Below are positions 1 to 7,963 of a DNA stretch of 64,000 nucleotides, piece after piece. Source of the DNA: Clostridiales bacterium (GTDB lineage: Bacteria > Bacillota > Clostridia > Peptostreptococcales > Anaerovoracaceae); the NCBI GenBank assembly GCA_022766365.1, contig JALENW010000024.1, positions 62,001 through 126,000 of the forward strand, in the 5' to 3' direction. Numbering within the stretch: the stretch's first letter is position 1; each line of letters starts with the position of its first letter. Position numbers and translations under genes: made by a program. The notes under the pieces are model-generated. The model did not search any database and was not told the origin of the DNA. It saw only the letters and a program-made list of their open reading frames with translations.

Positions 1-336
1 AACCCTCTGCTCCAGGGGGTAACGTTTTCCGGAGGAGAGCCCCTATGTCAAGTGGATGGATTTTTAAAGCTTGGCAAACTTGTGAAAGATAGGAAATTGC
101 ATCTTCTGATATATACAGGATTCACTATTGAAGAACTCGAAGAAAGAATGAAAGTTGAAGACAACCTTAGAGAACTTCTAATGCTTGCTGATCATCTTGT
201 GGAGGGAAGGTATGTTGAGAAGAAAAGGAATATTTCCCTCATGTACAGAGGAAGCGAAAATCAAAGAATTATAGATATGGAGGAATATTTCAGGACAGGA
301 GAAGTGGTTCCGTTAGAAACGATTTCTATTAATTGA
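1..336 (+). CDS. nrdG: anaerobic ribonucleotide reductase activating protein, 3' part (5' end outside window)
   Basis: The frame is open from the first base, so the gene begins before the window; what remains is about 111 residues. Near its start it reads LLQGVTFSGGEPLCQ, the radical-SAM GGEP motif that binds the amino group of S-adenosylmethionine. The end carries VEGRYVEKKRN followed by RGSENQRIID, typical of NrdG-type activases. The enzyme would generate the glycyl radical on the oxygen-sensitive class III reductase NrdD. The CxxxCxxC cluster motif must lie upstream, out of view. GTG at 52 is in frame but falls inside the conserved core, so it is not a start. NrdG is the best fit; another single-domain 4Fe-4S activase is possible. 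Confidence 0.78.
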   Translation, partial: NPLLQGVTFSGGEPLCQVDGFLKLGKLVKDRKLHLLIYTGFTIEELEERMKVEDNLRELLMLADHLVEGRYVEKKRNISLMYRGSENQRIIDMEEYFRTGEVVPLETISIN

Positions 337-340
337 CAGT

Positions 341-373
341 GTTGCAAGAAAAACTATAAATTTTTCTTGCAAC
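341..373. repeat. 13-bp perfect inverted repeat between nrdG and rpmB
   Basis: GTTGCAAGAAAAA (341-353) is followed by a 7-nt spacer and its exact complement (361-373). The right arm contains the putative -35 hexamer of the rpmB promoter. There is no T-tract after the second arm, so a classical terminator is not obvious; an operator or an AT-rich transcription stop for nrdG are both possible. Confidence 0.6.
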
Positions 374-396
374 AAGGGTGTATATTGTGCTATAAT
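367..396 (+). promoter_or_regulatory. sigma-A promoter for rpmB
   Basis: TTGCAA (367-372), 18-bp spacer, perfect TATAAT (391-396). It lies 66 bases before the rpmB start and overlaps the right arm of the inverted repeat at 341-373. Confidence 0.7.
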
Positions 397-461
397 ATCC
401 ATTGTTGTATGAATTTTGAAATTTTAAGCATATGCTGAATATAGAAAGGGAGGTGCGGTAG

Positions 462-653
462 ATGTCAAGAAAATGTGAAATCTGCGGTAAAGGTCAGGCT
501 TCAGGAAACAAGGTTTCCCATTCCATGAGACATACGAGAAGAAAGTGGAATGCTAATATCCAAACAGTAAGAATTAATGATAATGGAACTGTTAGAAGGG
601 CTAATGTTTGTACCAAATGTATCAAGTCAAACAAAGTTAACCGTGCCGTATAA
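462..653 (+). CDS. rpmB: 50S ribosomal protein L28
   Basis: A 63-residue basic protein opening MSRKCEICGKG. It is a structural component of the large ribosomal subunit. Two CxxC pairs (C5/C8 and C50/C53) form the zinc ribbon seen in the cysteine-containing (C+) version of L28. A strong GGGAGGTG site lies just before the ATG, a promoter precedes it, and a rho-independent terminator follows within 40 bases, so it is a monocistronic unit. Its place upstream of an Asp23-like gene and recG matches the common Firmicute order rpmB–yloU–(yloV)–recG. Confidence 0.97.
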   Translation: MSRKCEICGKGQASGNKVSHSMRHTRRKWNANIQTVRINDNGTVRRANVCTKCIKSNKVNRAV

Positions 654-666
654 TTGAATTTGGCTT

Positions 667-690
667 AAACCCGCATTTTGCGGGTTTTTT
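667..690 (+). terminator. rho-independent terminator after rpmB
   Basis: AAACCCGC (667-674), 5-nt loop, GCGGGTTT (680-687), ending in a run of six T (685-690). Stem and T-tract are textbook. Confidence 0.92.
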
Positions 691-722
691 CATATGATAT
701 AATAGTAGATGAGAGAATACTT

Positions 723-1130
723 ATGAGTATAATTCACCAGACAGAAATTGGCGAAATTGTCGTTGACAATACATTCTTTGCAGAAAAGATAGCTGCGGTC
801 ATCATGCAGATACATCGGAAAGGAAAGTTTATTCCGGCAACTCAAAAGGGTAAGCCTCTGTGGGAAGATGGGAAGTTTTCGATTGATGATTTTGCTGATA
901 CAATCGAAATAATTCAAGATGAAAAGGGATTTACACTTACTGTCCCTGTTATTGCAGAATTCGGACTTCCACTTAAAATTAATAGCGAACAGCTTATCAA
1001 AGCTATTTTTGAGGAATTCGGCGAACTGAGCATACCGCTGATAAAGGTTAATATCCATCTTGTCGGAGTCAAATCACGACTTGTTGCGAAGAGAGATATC
1101 TATTTTTCAGCAGAAAAAGATGAGATATAA
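723..1130 (+). CDS. Asp23/Gls24-like protein (diverged yloU position)
   Basis: 135 residues starting MSIIHQTEIGEIVVDN. An in-frame TTG at 678 sits inside the rpmB terminator, so the ATG at 723 is preferred; a TATAAT at 698-703 would place transcription start just before it. The GEIVVD opening and the C-terminal half (predicted strand–helix–strand, ending VNIHLVGVKSRLV) resemble the Asp23/Gls24 fold, and the position between rpmB and recG is where B. subtilis keeps yloU. The middle segment (roughly residues 28-65) is unlike typical members, and the DAK-type kinase gene yloV that normally follows is absent. Asp23 proteins are envelope-associated stress proteins of unclear activity. Family assignment is inference from weak similarity plus synteny. 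Confidence 0.5.
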   Translation: MSIIHQTEIGEIVVDNTFFAEKIAAVIMQIHRKGKFIPATQKGKPLWEDGKFSIDDFADTIEIIQDEKGFTLTVPVIAEFGLPLKINSEQLIKAIFEEFGELSIPLIKVNIHLVGVKSRLVAKRDIYFSAEKDEI

Positions 1131-1157
1131 GTTTTAATATGGTTATTGTGAATAAAA

Positions 1158-3203
1158 ATGAATGATAAACCTGTAGATAGTCTCAAGGGTATAGGAAAAC
1201 GGAAATCAGAGGATCTGGCTAAGGCAGGAATTTACACCTTTCAGGATTTGATCTACTACTTGCCGAAAAGCTATGAGGATAGACGAAGCCCCACACCGAT
1301 TGCAAGCATCTTTGGAGAGGGTCGCTATTTTGTTGCAGGAAAAGTCAAGAATAAGAAGTTTAAATACATGGGAAGGAAATCTCTCCTAAGCTTTGATGTG
1401 GAAGACGACGGAGGCGGAGTTCTTCGTGTTGTTTTTTTTAATGGAATCTATGTAAATAATATGATTCATCAAGGGGATGAATACAGTTTCTTTGGGAATG
1501 TTAGCTACAATGGTGGACGGATACAGATGGTTCATCCGGAATTTGCCCTTGTTGGAAGCCGTGAGGACGAAAGAGGAATTCTGCCGGTATATGGTGATAT
1601 CGGTCGTGTAAAAGGACGTCAGATTCGTACCTTGATCAGGCAAATAGACAGTATTAATCCATTGGGTGAGACTGAAGAATGGCTTTGTGAGAGGGTTATT
1701 GATAAAGCCAATGTCTGCACAACTTCTTATGCCCTTAGGGGAATTCATTTTCCAAGGGAAAAGAAAGAAATTCTCGAAGGAAAATATAGACTTATTTTCG
1801 ATGAACTGTTAACACTTGAAACGGGTCTTTTACTTATAAGGGGGAAGTTTGGAAATAGAAAAAATGGAGTTTCCATTTCTTCAAAACACATGGATGAATA
1901 CGTGAAACTACTTCCATTTTCTTTAACTGAAGATCAGAAGAAAGTTTTAAGGGAAATAGCAAGAGATATGGAGTCTTCTTCGGCTATGAACCGGCTGATT
2001 CAGGGAGATGTCGGTTCAGGCAAAACAGCAATAGCTGAAGTTGCCATGTACATGACGGCCAAGGAAGGATATCAGAGTGTATTTATGGCACCGACGGAGA
2101 TTCTTGCAAGACAGCATTACGAATCGATAGGTTCTTCTTTTCAGAACCTTGGAATAAGGTGTGGGTTATTGGTGAGCAAGCAGAGCAAAAAACTCAGAGA
2201 AGGGATTTTAAACAGGCTTGCTGATGGGGAGATAGATGTAATAATAGGAACTCATGCTCTGTTGGGCGACGGAGTGAAGTTTAATAAACTCGGCCTTGTT
2301 ATAACTGATGAACAGCATAGATTCGGAGTTAACCAGAGACAGATTTTAACGGAAAAAGGTTTGAATCCGAACGTTATGGTCATGACAGCTACCCCGATAC
2401 CGAGGACAATGGCTGTTGTGGTTTATGGAGATCTGGACATATCCGTTATAAAATCCATGCCCAGGGGTAGAAAGAAAATTATAACAAAGATTGCTAAGAA
2501 TAAATTTGAAAGAGAGAGTACCTACCTAAAGGTTAATGAAGAACTAAAAGCCGGAAGGCAAGGATATGTGATATCTCCGTTGATAGAAGAGTCAGATGCG
2601 ATAGATGCAAATTCGGCTTTGGAATTGTATGAGGAGATGAGTGAAAGATTCTCTGATTTCAACGTGGCGCTGCTTCATGGCAGGATGACAACTGATGAAA
2701 AAAGTAAAGTCATGGAAGCTTTTTACGAAGGAGAGGTTGATCTATTGGTGTCCACTGTTGTAATAGAAGTCGGTATAAATGTTCCAAATGCTACGGTCAT
2801 GGTGATTGAAAACTCAGAACGATTTGGACTTGCTCAACTTCATCAACTAAGGGGAAGGGTAGGTAGAGGTAATTTTCAATCATATTGCTTCCTGATTCTC
2901 AACTCGGATTCCGAAATATCAAATCAGAGAGCCGAAATTATGGAGATGACTTCAGACGGATTCATCATTGCAGAAGAAGATCTGAAACTCAGGGGCCCCG
3001 GAGATATTTTGGGAACCAGACAACACGGATTACCTAATCTCAGATTTGCTCATCTCACAAAACATGTGGACGTTATGCAGAATTCACTGATGATTGCCAA
3101 AGACATTTTAGAAGATGACCCGACTCTTAACAAGAGCAAAAATCGTCAACTTAAGGAGAGGATTAAGCGACTTTACGGAGATGGGATAAATCTGGTACTC
3201 TAG
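1158..3203 (+). CDS. recG: ATP-dependent DNA helicase RecG
   Basis: 681 residues, normal length. RecG remodels stalled replication forks and branch-migrates Holliday junctions. The order is: N-terminal helix-hairpin region (SLKGIGKRKSEDLAKAGI), OB/wedge domain (about residues 60-160), then a superfamily 2 helicase core with Walker A QGDVGSGKT at 282-290, Walker B DEQH at 384-387, TATPIPRT near 411, and QLRGRVGRG near 563, followed by the RecG C-terminal domain. No clear Shine-Dalgarno sequence precedes the ATG at 1158, which was chosen because the conserved helix-hairpin begins there. It sits 27 bases after the Asp23-like gene, probably cotranscribed. Confidence 0.97.
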   Translation: MNDKPVDSLKGIGKRKSEDLAKAGIYTFQDLIYYLPKSYEDRRSPTPIASIFGEGRYFVAGKVKNKKFKYMGRKSLLSFDVEDDGGGVLRVVFFNGIYVNNMIHQGDEYSFFGNVSYNGGRIQMVHPEFALVGSREDERGILPVYGDIGRVKGRQIRTLIRQIDSINPLGETEEWLCERVIDKANVCTTSYALRGIHFPREKKEILEGKYRLIFDELLTLETGLLLIRGKFGNRKNGVSISSKHMDEYVKLLPFSLTEDQKKVLREIARDMESSSAMNRLIQGDVGSGKTAIAEVAMYMTAKEGYQSVFMAPTEILARQHYESIGSSFQNLGIRCGLLVSKQSKKLREGILNRLADGEIDVIIGTHALLGDGVKFNKLGLVITDEQHRFGVNQRQILTEKGLNPNVMVMTATPIPRTMAVVVYGDLDISVIKSMPRGRKKIITKIAKNKFERESTYLKVNEELKAGRQGYVISPLIEESDAIDANSALELYEEMSERFSDFNVALLHGRMTTDEKSKVMEAFYEGEVDLLVSTVVIEVGINVPNATVMVIENSERFGLAQLHQLRGRVGRGNFQSYCFLILNSDSEISNQRAEIMEMTSDGFIIAEEDLKLRGPGDILGTRQHGLPNLRFAHLTKHVDVMQNSLMIAKDILEDDPTLNKSKNRQLKERIKRLYGDGINLVL

Positions 3204-3281
3204 CGTTAAGAAAGACATGCGTTTTTACGTTTAATTGATCCCGCATGTATGGATACAATATTTTCAACAGGAGTTATGAAT

Positions 3282-3836
3282 ATGAGGATAATAGCAGGTA
3301 TTTACAAGGGACGGAGCTTGAAAACTCCAATGAATTATGATATAAGACCAACCTCTGAAATGGTAAAGGAGGCACTTTTTAGCATTCTAATGAATGATAT
3401 TCACAGTTCTGTCTTTGTGGACCTGTTTGCAGGAACCGGAGCAGTGGGTCTTGAAGCTCTGTCAAGGGGAGCAAAAAAAGTTTACCTCGTTGACAGATCA
3501 AGGGATAGCATAGGTATAATTAAAAGTAATGTAAACAAAATAGGCTGTCAATCCCGGGTGAGTATATTAGCATCTGATTATAGAATTGCCATGGACAGAA
3601 TAAATGAGCCCGTGGATATACTTTTTGCTGATCCGCCATATGAAGAAGGGTATAACCTTGAAATTCTAGATAGTATATCCAGTTTAAGCATATTGAAAGA
3701 TAGCGGAGTTATAATAATAGAACATGCGAGAAAATTCAAAATGCCTACCATTTATAAGAATCTGGAGGCTTTTAAAGAAAAGAAATACGGCAAGAAAGCT
3801 TTGACTTTTTACAGGAAAGGAAAAAATAATGAGTAA
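3282..3836 (+). CDS. rsmD: 16S rRNA (guanine966-N2)-methyltransferase
   Basis: 184 residues opening MRIIAGIYKGRSLKTP. RsmD methylates G966 of 16S rRNA in the small-subunit head. It has a Rossmann SAM-binding motif (VFVDLFAGTGAVGLEALSRG) and the DPPY catalytic tetrad (FADPPYEEG, near residue 117). Upstream in-frame ATGs exist at 3249 and 3276, but the AGGAG at 3269-3273 is correctly spaced only for 3282. The end overlaps coaD by 8 bases, a pairing found across many bacteria. Confidence 0.95.
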   Translation: MRIIAGIYKGRSLKTPMNYDIRPTSEMVKEALFSILMNDIHSSVFVDLFAGTGAVGLEALSRGAKKVYLVDRSRDSIGIIKSNVNKIGCQSRVSILASDYRIAMDRINEPVDILFADPPYEEGYNLEILDSISSLSILKDSGVIIIEHARKFKMPTIYKNLEAFKEKKYGKKALTFYRKGKNNE

Positions 3837-4314
3837 AGCTCTTTACACCGGCTCATTTGACCCTGTTACTAACGGTCATATCGATATAATTAAACGAGCC
3901 GCAAAACTCTTTGACCATCTCGTTGTGGGCGTCATCGAAAACCCACAGAAAACACCTCTTTTCACAGTGGAGGAGAGGGTGGAGATGCTGGAAGATTTAT
4001 TTAAGGATGTGAGCAACATCTCCGTGGAATCTTTCAGAGGACTTTTAGCTGATTATGTAAACCGCAATGACTTCACAGCCATAATCAGAGGCCTCAGAGC
4101 TATTACAGATTTTGAGTATGAAATCTCCATGGCACAGATGAATGCAAACCTTTTCAATGAGGGGGTTGAGTCTGTCTTTCTTATGACAAGACCTGAGAAT
4201 TCATTCGTAAGTTCTTCAATGATTAAGGAGGTAGTATCACTTGGAGGGAATGCTGCCGGTCTTGTCCCTGATGTAATTTTGAAGAGAATGCGAGAGAAAT
4301 ATTCACTTCGTTGA
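3829..4314 (+). CDS. coaD: phosphopantetheine adenylyltransferase
   Basis: 161 residues, the standard length. CoaD transfers AMP from ATP to 4'-phosphopantetheine, the penultimate step of coenzyme A synthesis, in the cytoplasm. The nucleotidyltransferase signature TGSFDPVTNGHID is at residues 7-19 (T/HxGH motif), and the second signature appears late in the protein as NSFVSSSMIKEV. It is translationally coupled to rsmD through the 8-base overlap. Its stop codon lies inside the -35 of the next promoter. Confidence 0.97.
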   Translation: MSKALYTGSFDPVTNGHIDIIKRAAKLFDHLVVGVIENPQKTPLFTVEERVEMLEDLFKDVSNISVESFRGLLADYVNRNDFTAIIRGLRAITDFEYEISMAQMNANLFNEGVESVFLMTRPENSFVSSSMIKEVVSLGGNAAGLVPDVILKRMREKYSLR

Positions 4315-4339
4315 AAGAATCGACGTTTTGCTGTATAAT
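4311..4339 (+). promoter_or_regulatory. sigma-A promoter for the 4371 coiled-coil gene
   Basis: TTGAAA (4311-4316), 17-bp spacer, TATAAT (4334-4339). The -35 contains the coaD stop codon. The sequence TTTGCTGTATAATT here recurs almost unchanged at the ackA promoter. Confidence 0.8.
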
Positions 4340-4370
4340 TAACTATAATTTAAAATAGGAGAGGTGCGAA

Positions 4371-4907
4371 ATGACAGTATTTGAACTCCTTGCAGAAATG
4401 CATGATAAGATTGAAACACCCAGAAATGTTTTGCTTACGAACAAAGTTATGGTGGATAGAGATGAGTTTATGGAACTGATTTCCAGTATACACGAGGCTT
4501 TGCCTGAGGACCTTACCGAGGCAATGTGGATAAACAAAAATAAGGACACGATAATTAGCGAAGCAGAAGCAGATGCTAAGAAAATCGTTGCAAATGCCAA
4601 CAAGCTGGCAGCTGATTTAGTTGAAGAGCATATAATAACAAAGAATGCCAAGGAAAGAGCTGCCCAGATCACTAACGAATCCGAAGCGTATTGCAGAGAT
4701 CTTAAAATTAAGACTTTCGAATATGTGGACAAAATGCTTTTTAACATGGGAGAACAGCTTGATGGTATTTATGTGTCGAAGTTCAGAGATATGGTGAACT
4801 CAATTGAGCAGACTTTTGCCCAAGCAAATGAAACCATAAATGTTAACAGACAGGAAGTGATTTCACTTGCCGAAACCACTGTAAGGGAAGGCAAGAAACT
4901 GGACTGA
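4371..4907 (+). CDS. coiled-coil ATPase-subunit-like protein, function unknown
   Basis: 178 residues, MTVFELLAEMHDKIETPRNV. Residues about 60-120 are a charged, alanine-rich helix with coiled-coil character (SEAEADAKKIVANANKLAADLVEEH), like V-type ATPase subunit H/E-like or DivIVA-like scaffold proteins that clostridial genomes carry beside coaD. There is no signal peptide and no membrane segment. GAGAGGTG provides a ribosome site and a near-consensus promoter lies 32 bases upstream. It ends 4 bases before tmcAL, so the two are probably cotranscribed. A scaffold role is only inference. Confidence 0.6.
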   Translation: MTVFELLAEMHDKIETPRNVLLTNKVMVDRDEFMELISSIHEALPEDLTEAMWINKNKDTIISEAEADAKKIVANANKLAADLVEEHIITKNAKERAAQITNESEAYCRDLKIKTFEYVDKMLFNMGEQLDGIYVSKFRDMVNSIEQTFAQANETINVNRQEVISLAETTVREGKKLD

Positions 4908-4911
4908 TGAT

Positions 4912-6120
4912 ATGAACGCGATAGGCATAGTTGCCGAATTCAATCCATTCCATAATGGGCATTCCTACTTGATAAGAAAGACGAGGGAGAAATTTCCGGA
5001 TTCTGTAATTGTTGCTGTGATGAGTGGTAATTTTGTGCAGAGAGGGGAAGCTGCCTTTGAGGATAAATGGAGAAGGAGTAGTGTCGCTGTAAAGAACGGG
5101 GTGGATCTGGTTGTTCAGCTTCCCACCCGATTCAGCAATGCGAGCAGTTATTTTTTCGCCTATGGGGCTATGGAGATTTTAACTTCTTTAAATGTCGGAA
5201 CCGTTGTATTCGGCTCTGAATCCGGAGATACCGACAGACTCGGAATCATTGCGGAATTCTTAACTGAACATTTCGACGATGTGAATAAATATGCAGCGTT
5301 AAGAACTAAGGAAGGTATAACTTTTCCAAGGGCCAGAGAAGAATACTTAAATGATTTTTTCTCTGCCTATGAGAAATGCCATAACATGAATTGTGATATG
5401 GAGACTTCAAAGAAGGAGTTGACAGGCGGAAGTTGCTATGCATTTCCTCCTAATGAAATTTTAGCCATAGATTATATGATAGCCGGAAATCTTCTTGGGT
5501 ATGATGGCAGTTTTTATTCATTCAAGCGTTCAGGAGATGGGCATAATGAATCCGCCTCCAAAATTCGCAGGGAATATTACAGCAAAAATCCCGACAAAGA
5601 GAAACATTATGAAGATACATTGTATAAACTTATAGTAGGGAAAATCTCAGCATCTAAAACTGAAAAAAAAAGGAAAATGCTTCCCGAAAATTGCCGTTAT
5701 GCAGAGGAAGAACTTTACAATAGAACGTTGAACAGATGGAGGTATACGAAAAATCTGGAAGAACTTGAGGATGAACTTGTGAGTAAATCTTATACGAGAG
5801 CCAGAGTGAGGAGGTTTTTTATTTCTTACGTACTGGGAAATTACACTCTACACAAGGAGGATATCTTGTCTTTTAATGCAGTTTATCCCCTTGCTTTTAA
5901 CGATAAAGGGGCATCCTATTTAAAGTTTATCAAGAAGATAGGGATAAGCCATTTAGATTTTATTCACAAAGTATCTCCAGATCATGTAAGGCATGATGAA
6001 TGTCAATCTTTGGATATAATTGCTCATGAAGAGATAGTGGCAACTGACGTTTATAATTTACTTAGAGGAAATGATTTCTATGAATACAGCGAATTCGTGA
6101 AGAAGCCGGAGAAAATATGA
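4912..6120 (+). CDS. tmcAL: tRNA(Met) cytidine acetate ligase
   Basis: 402 residues, the usual length for the TmcAL/YlbM family. The N-terminal nucleotidyltransferase motif FNPFHNGHSYL has the HxGH signature at H14–H17, and the lysine/arginine-rich ligase loop and SGNFVQRGEAA are present. In B. subtilis the enzyme activates acetate with ATP and makes N4-acetylcytidine at the wobble position of elongator tRNA(Met). The start has no strong ribosome site and lies 4 bases after the previous stop, suggesting translational coupling. Acetate kinase follows immediately, so acetate use and production genes sit together. Confidence 0.93.
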   Translation: MNAIGIVAEFNPFHNGHSYLIRKTREKFPDSVIVAVMSGNFVQRGEAAFEDKWRRSSVAVKNGVDLVVQLPTRFSNASSYFFAYGAMEILTSLNVGTVVFGSESGDTDRLGIIAEFLTEHFDDVNKYAALRTKEGITFPRAREEYLNDFFSAYEKCHNMNCDMETSKKELTGGSCYAFPPNEILAIDYMIAGNLLGYDGSFYSFKRSGDGHNESASKIRREYYSKNPDKEKHYEDTLYKLIVGKISASKTEKKRKMLPENCRYAEEELYNRTLNRWRYTKNLEELEDELVSKSYTRARVRRFFISYVLGNYTLHKEDILSFNAVYPLAFNDKGASYLKFIKKIGISHLDFIHKVSPDHVRHDECQSLDIIAHEEIVATDVYNLLRGNDFYEYSEFVKKPEKI

Positions 6121-6186
6121 ATTACAGAGTTTAAGAGTCTTGAGGATGTGTAAATTTTTATGCAAGCTTGATAGAAATCTTCTTTC

Positions 6187-6215
6187 TTGAATGTGAAAAA
6201 GATTTGCTGTATAAT
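6187..6215 (+). promoter_or_regulatory. sigma-A promoter for ackA
   Basis: TTGAAT (6187-6192), 17-bp spacer, TATAAT (6210-6215), 53 bases before the ackA start. Confidence 0.8.
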
Positions 6216-6267
6216 TTAGTTTGCGCGAGTATTGATAATAAATCTTAAAGAGATATGGAGGAGAAAT

Positions 6268-7467
6268 ATGAAGGTTTTAGTAATTAATTGCGGAAGTTCG
6301 TCCTTGAAGTATCAGGTTCTTGACATGACGAATGAACAGCTTCTTTGTAAGGGACTGGTTGAGAGAATCGGCATGGAGGGATCTGTAATCAGCCACACTA
6401 AGATGGGACACGATAAGATCAAGAAAGAAATCGAAATGAAGGATCATAAGGACGCGATTGCACAGGTGTTGGCAATGGTACAGGATCCGGAGCAGGGTGT
6501 TGTTAAATCTATGGATGAAATCGGTGCAGTCGGACACAGGGTTGTTCACGCAGGCGAAAAGTATGCAAATTCTGTGCTGATTGATGATAGCGTTCTTGAA
6601 GCCCTGGAGGAATGCGTTGAATTGGCACCTCTTCACAATCCGCCTAATCTTCTTGGTATCCACGCCTGTCAGGCTCTTATGCCAAATACACCGATGGTTG
6701 GTGTTTTTGATACAGCTTTCCATCAGACGATGCCACCGCACAATTATCTATATGCTCTTCCATATGAATATTATACAAAATACGGAATAAGAAAGTACGG
6801 TTTCCATGGAACTTCTCATAAGTATGTAGCCCAGAGAGCATCTGCAATTCTCAATATTAATATCAATGATCTGAAAATAATAACCTGTCACCTCGGCAAC
6901 GGAGCTTCCGTTTCTGCTATCAAATACGGTAAGGTTGTTGATACTTCAATGGGATTCACACCTCTCCAGGGTTTGGTAATGGGTACAAGATGTGGAGATA
7001 TAGATCCGGCAATCGTTACTTATATCAGAAAGAAGGAAAATCTTCCTCAGGGTGTCGTGAACGATATACTCAACAAAAAGTCCGGTGTTCTTGGAATTTC
7101 AGGAATTTCCAGTGATTTCCGTGATCTTGAGGAGGCTATGGCTGAGGGAAACGAGAGAGCTGAGCTTGCACTCAGAGTATTTTGTCAGAAGGTCAGATTC
7201 TATATCGGAGCTTACATAGCTGAAATGAATGGCTTGGATGCACTTGTCTTCACAGCCGGGGTCGGAGAGAACAGTGATGAAATGAGAGCTCATATATGTA
7301 ATGAGATGGGTAACTTGGGGATCAAACTCGATCTTATGAAGAATAAGGTCAGAGGCCAGGAAAGGGTAATTTCAACGGATGATTCAAAGGTTAAGATTCT
7401 GCTGATTCCTACAAATGAAGAACTCATGATTGCCAGAGACACATATGAGATTGTTTCTGAGTTGTAA
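6268..7467 (+). CDS. ackA: acetate kinase
   Basis: 399 residues, standard length. AckA interconverts acetyl phosphate plus ADP and acetate plus ATP, the main substrate-level ATP step of acetogenic fermentation. Motifs: [16 protein letters not shown] at the N-terminus, the signature [18 protein letters not shown]-like CHLGNGASV, and the C-terminal [10 protein letters not shown]. An upstream in-frame TTG at 6232 is rejected: GGAGGAG at 6257-6263 fits ATG 6268. The usual partner pta is not in the window. Confidence 0.98.
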   Translation: MKVLVINCGSSSLKYQVLDMTNEQLLCKGLVERIGMEGSVISHTKMGHDKIKKEIEMKDHKDAIAQVLAMVQDPEQGVVKSMDEIGAVGHRVVHAGEKYANSVLIDDSVLEALEECVELAPLHNPPNLLGIHACQALMPNTPMVGVFDTAFHQTMPPHNYLYALPYEYYTKYGIRKYGFHGTSHKYVAQRASAILNININDLKIITCHLGNGASVSAIKYGKVVDTSMGFTPLQGLVMGTRCGDIDPAIVTYIRKKENLPQGVVNDILNKKSGVLGISGISSDFRDLEEAMAEGNERAELALRVFCQKVRFYIGAYIAEMNGLDALVFTAGVGENSDEMRAHICNEMGNLGIKLDLMKNKVRGQERVISTDDSKVKILLIPTNEELMIARDTYEIVSEL

Positions 7468-7502
7468 TTTCATTTTCAGACTGTAATCCCTGTTACAACC
7501 GG

Positions 7503-7533
7503 CAGTAATCAGCCTACTTCGTTGATGTTACTG
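7503..7533 (+). terminator. possible terminator hairpin after ackA
   Basis: CAGTAATCA (7503-7511) can pair with TTGATGTTACTG (7522-7533) with a 2-nt bulge; no long T-run follows. Weak candidate for the end of the ackA transcript. Confidence 0.35.
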
Positions 7534-7550
7534 TCTGTTGAAAATTATTC

Positions 7551-7580
7551 TTGACAGGGAACAATCTGAAAGGTTATAAT
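7551..7580 (+). promoter_or_regulatory. sigma-A promoter for rpmF
   Basis: Consensus TTGACA (7551-7556), 18-bp spacer, consensus TATAAT (7575-7580). Confidence 0.88.
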
Positions 7581-7641
7581 TAAAAAGTTAGATTGAAAAT
7601 TACCACATTTATATTAACCAATTTGTAAGGAGGTGTACAAC

Positions 7642-7830
7642 ATGGCAGTTCCTAAGAGGAGAACATCTAAGGCTAAGAGAGATAGCAGAAGAGCACCTAA
7701 CATGAAGAAGTCTCTACCGGGACTATCTGTTTGTCCTCAGTGTCACGAACCTAAACTTCCACACAGAGTTTGTCCTAATTGCAATTATTATGACGGCAAG
7801 GAAGTTGTGACTGAAAATGCTGAGGCATAA
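7642..7830 (+). CDS. rpmF: 50S ribosomal protein L32
   Basis: 62 residues opening [19 protein letters not shown] small large-subunit protein with a zinc ribbon: CPQC and CPNC pairs. Start chosen at ATG 7642, preceded by AAGGAGGTG; the in-frame GTG at 7633 overlaps that ribosome site. It is monocistronic between a consensus promoter and a terminator. The DUF177 (yceD) gene, which usually sits directly before rpmF, is not here. Confidence 0.97.
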   Translation: MAVPKRRTSKAKRDSRRAPNMKKSLPGLSVCPQCHEPKLPHRVCPNCNYYDGKEVVTENAEA

Positions 7831-7866
7831 GTCAAAGGTAACAGCTTGATAAAAGGAAATATAAAT

Positions 7867-7899
7867 CCCCGCAACCTTCATGGAAGCGGGGCCTTTTAT
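7867..7899 (+). terminator. rho-independent terminator after rpmF
   Basis: CCCCGC (7867-7872) pairs with GCGGGG (7886-7891) and is followed by CCTTTTATT. Confidence 0.88.
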
Positions 7900-7902
7900 T
7901 AT

Positions 7903-7930
7903 TGAAATATCAATACTTTTGATGTATAAT
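7903..7930 (+). promoter_or_regulatory. sigma-A promoter for asd
   Basis: TTGAAA (7903-7908), 16-bp spacer, TATAAT (7925-7930), 33 bases before the asd start. Confidence 0.8.
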
Positions 7931-7963
7931 ACATAAGAAAACGATTAGTAGGAGAATGATAGT

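Noticed and set aside
678..722. TTG start at 678 extending the Asp23-like gene
   Set aside because: It lies within the rpmB terminator stem and upstream of the likely -10, so it could not be transcribed from that promoter.
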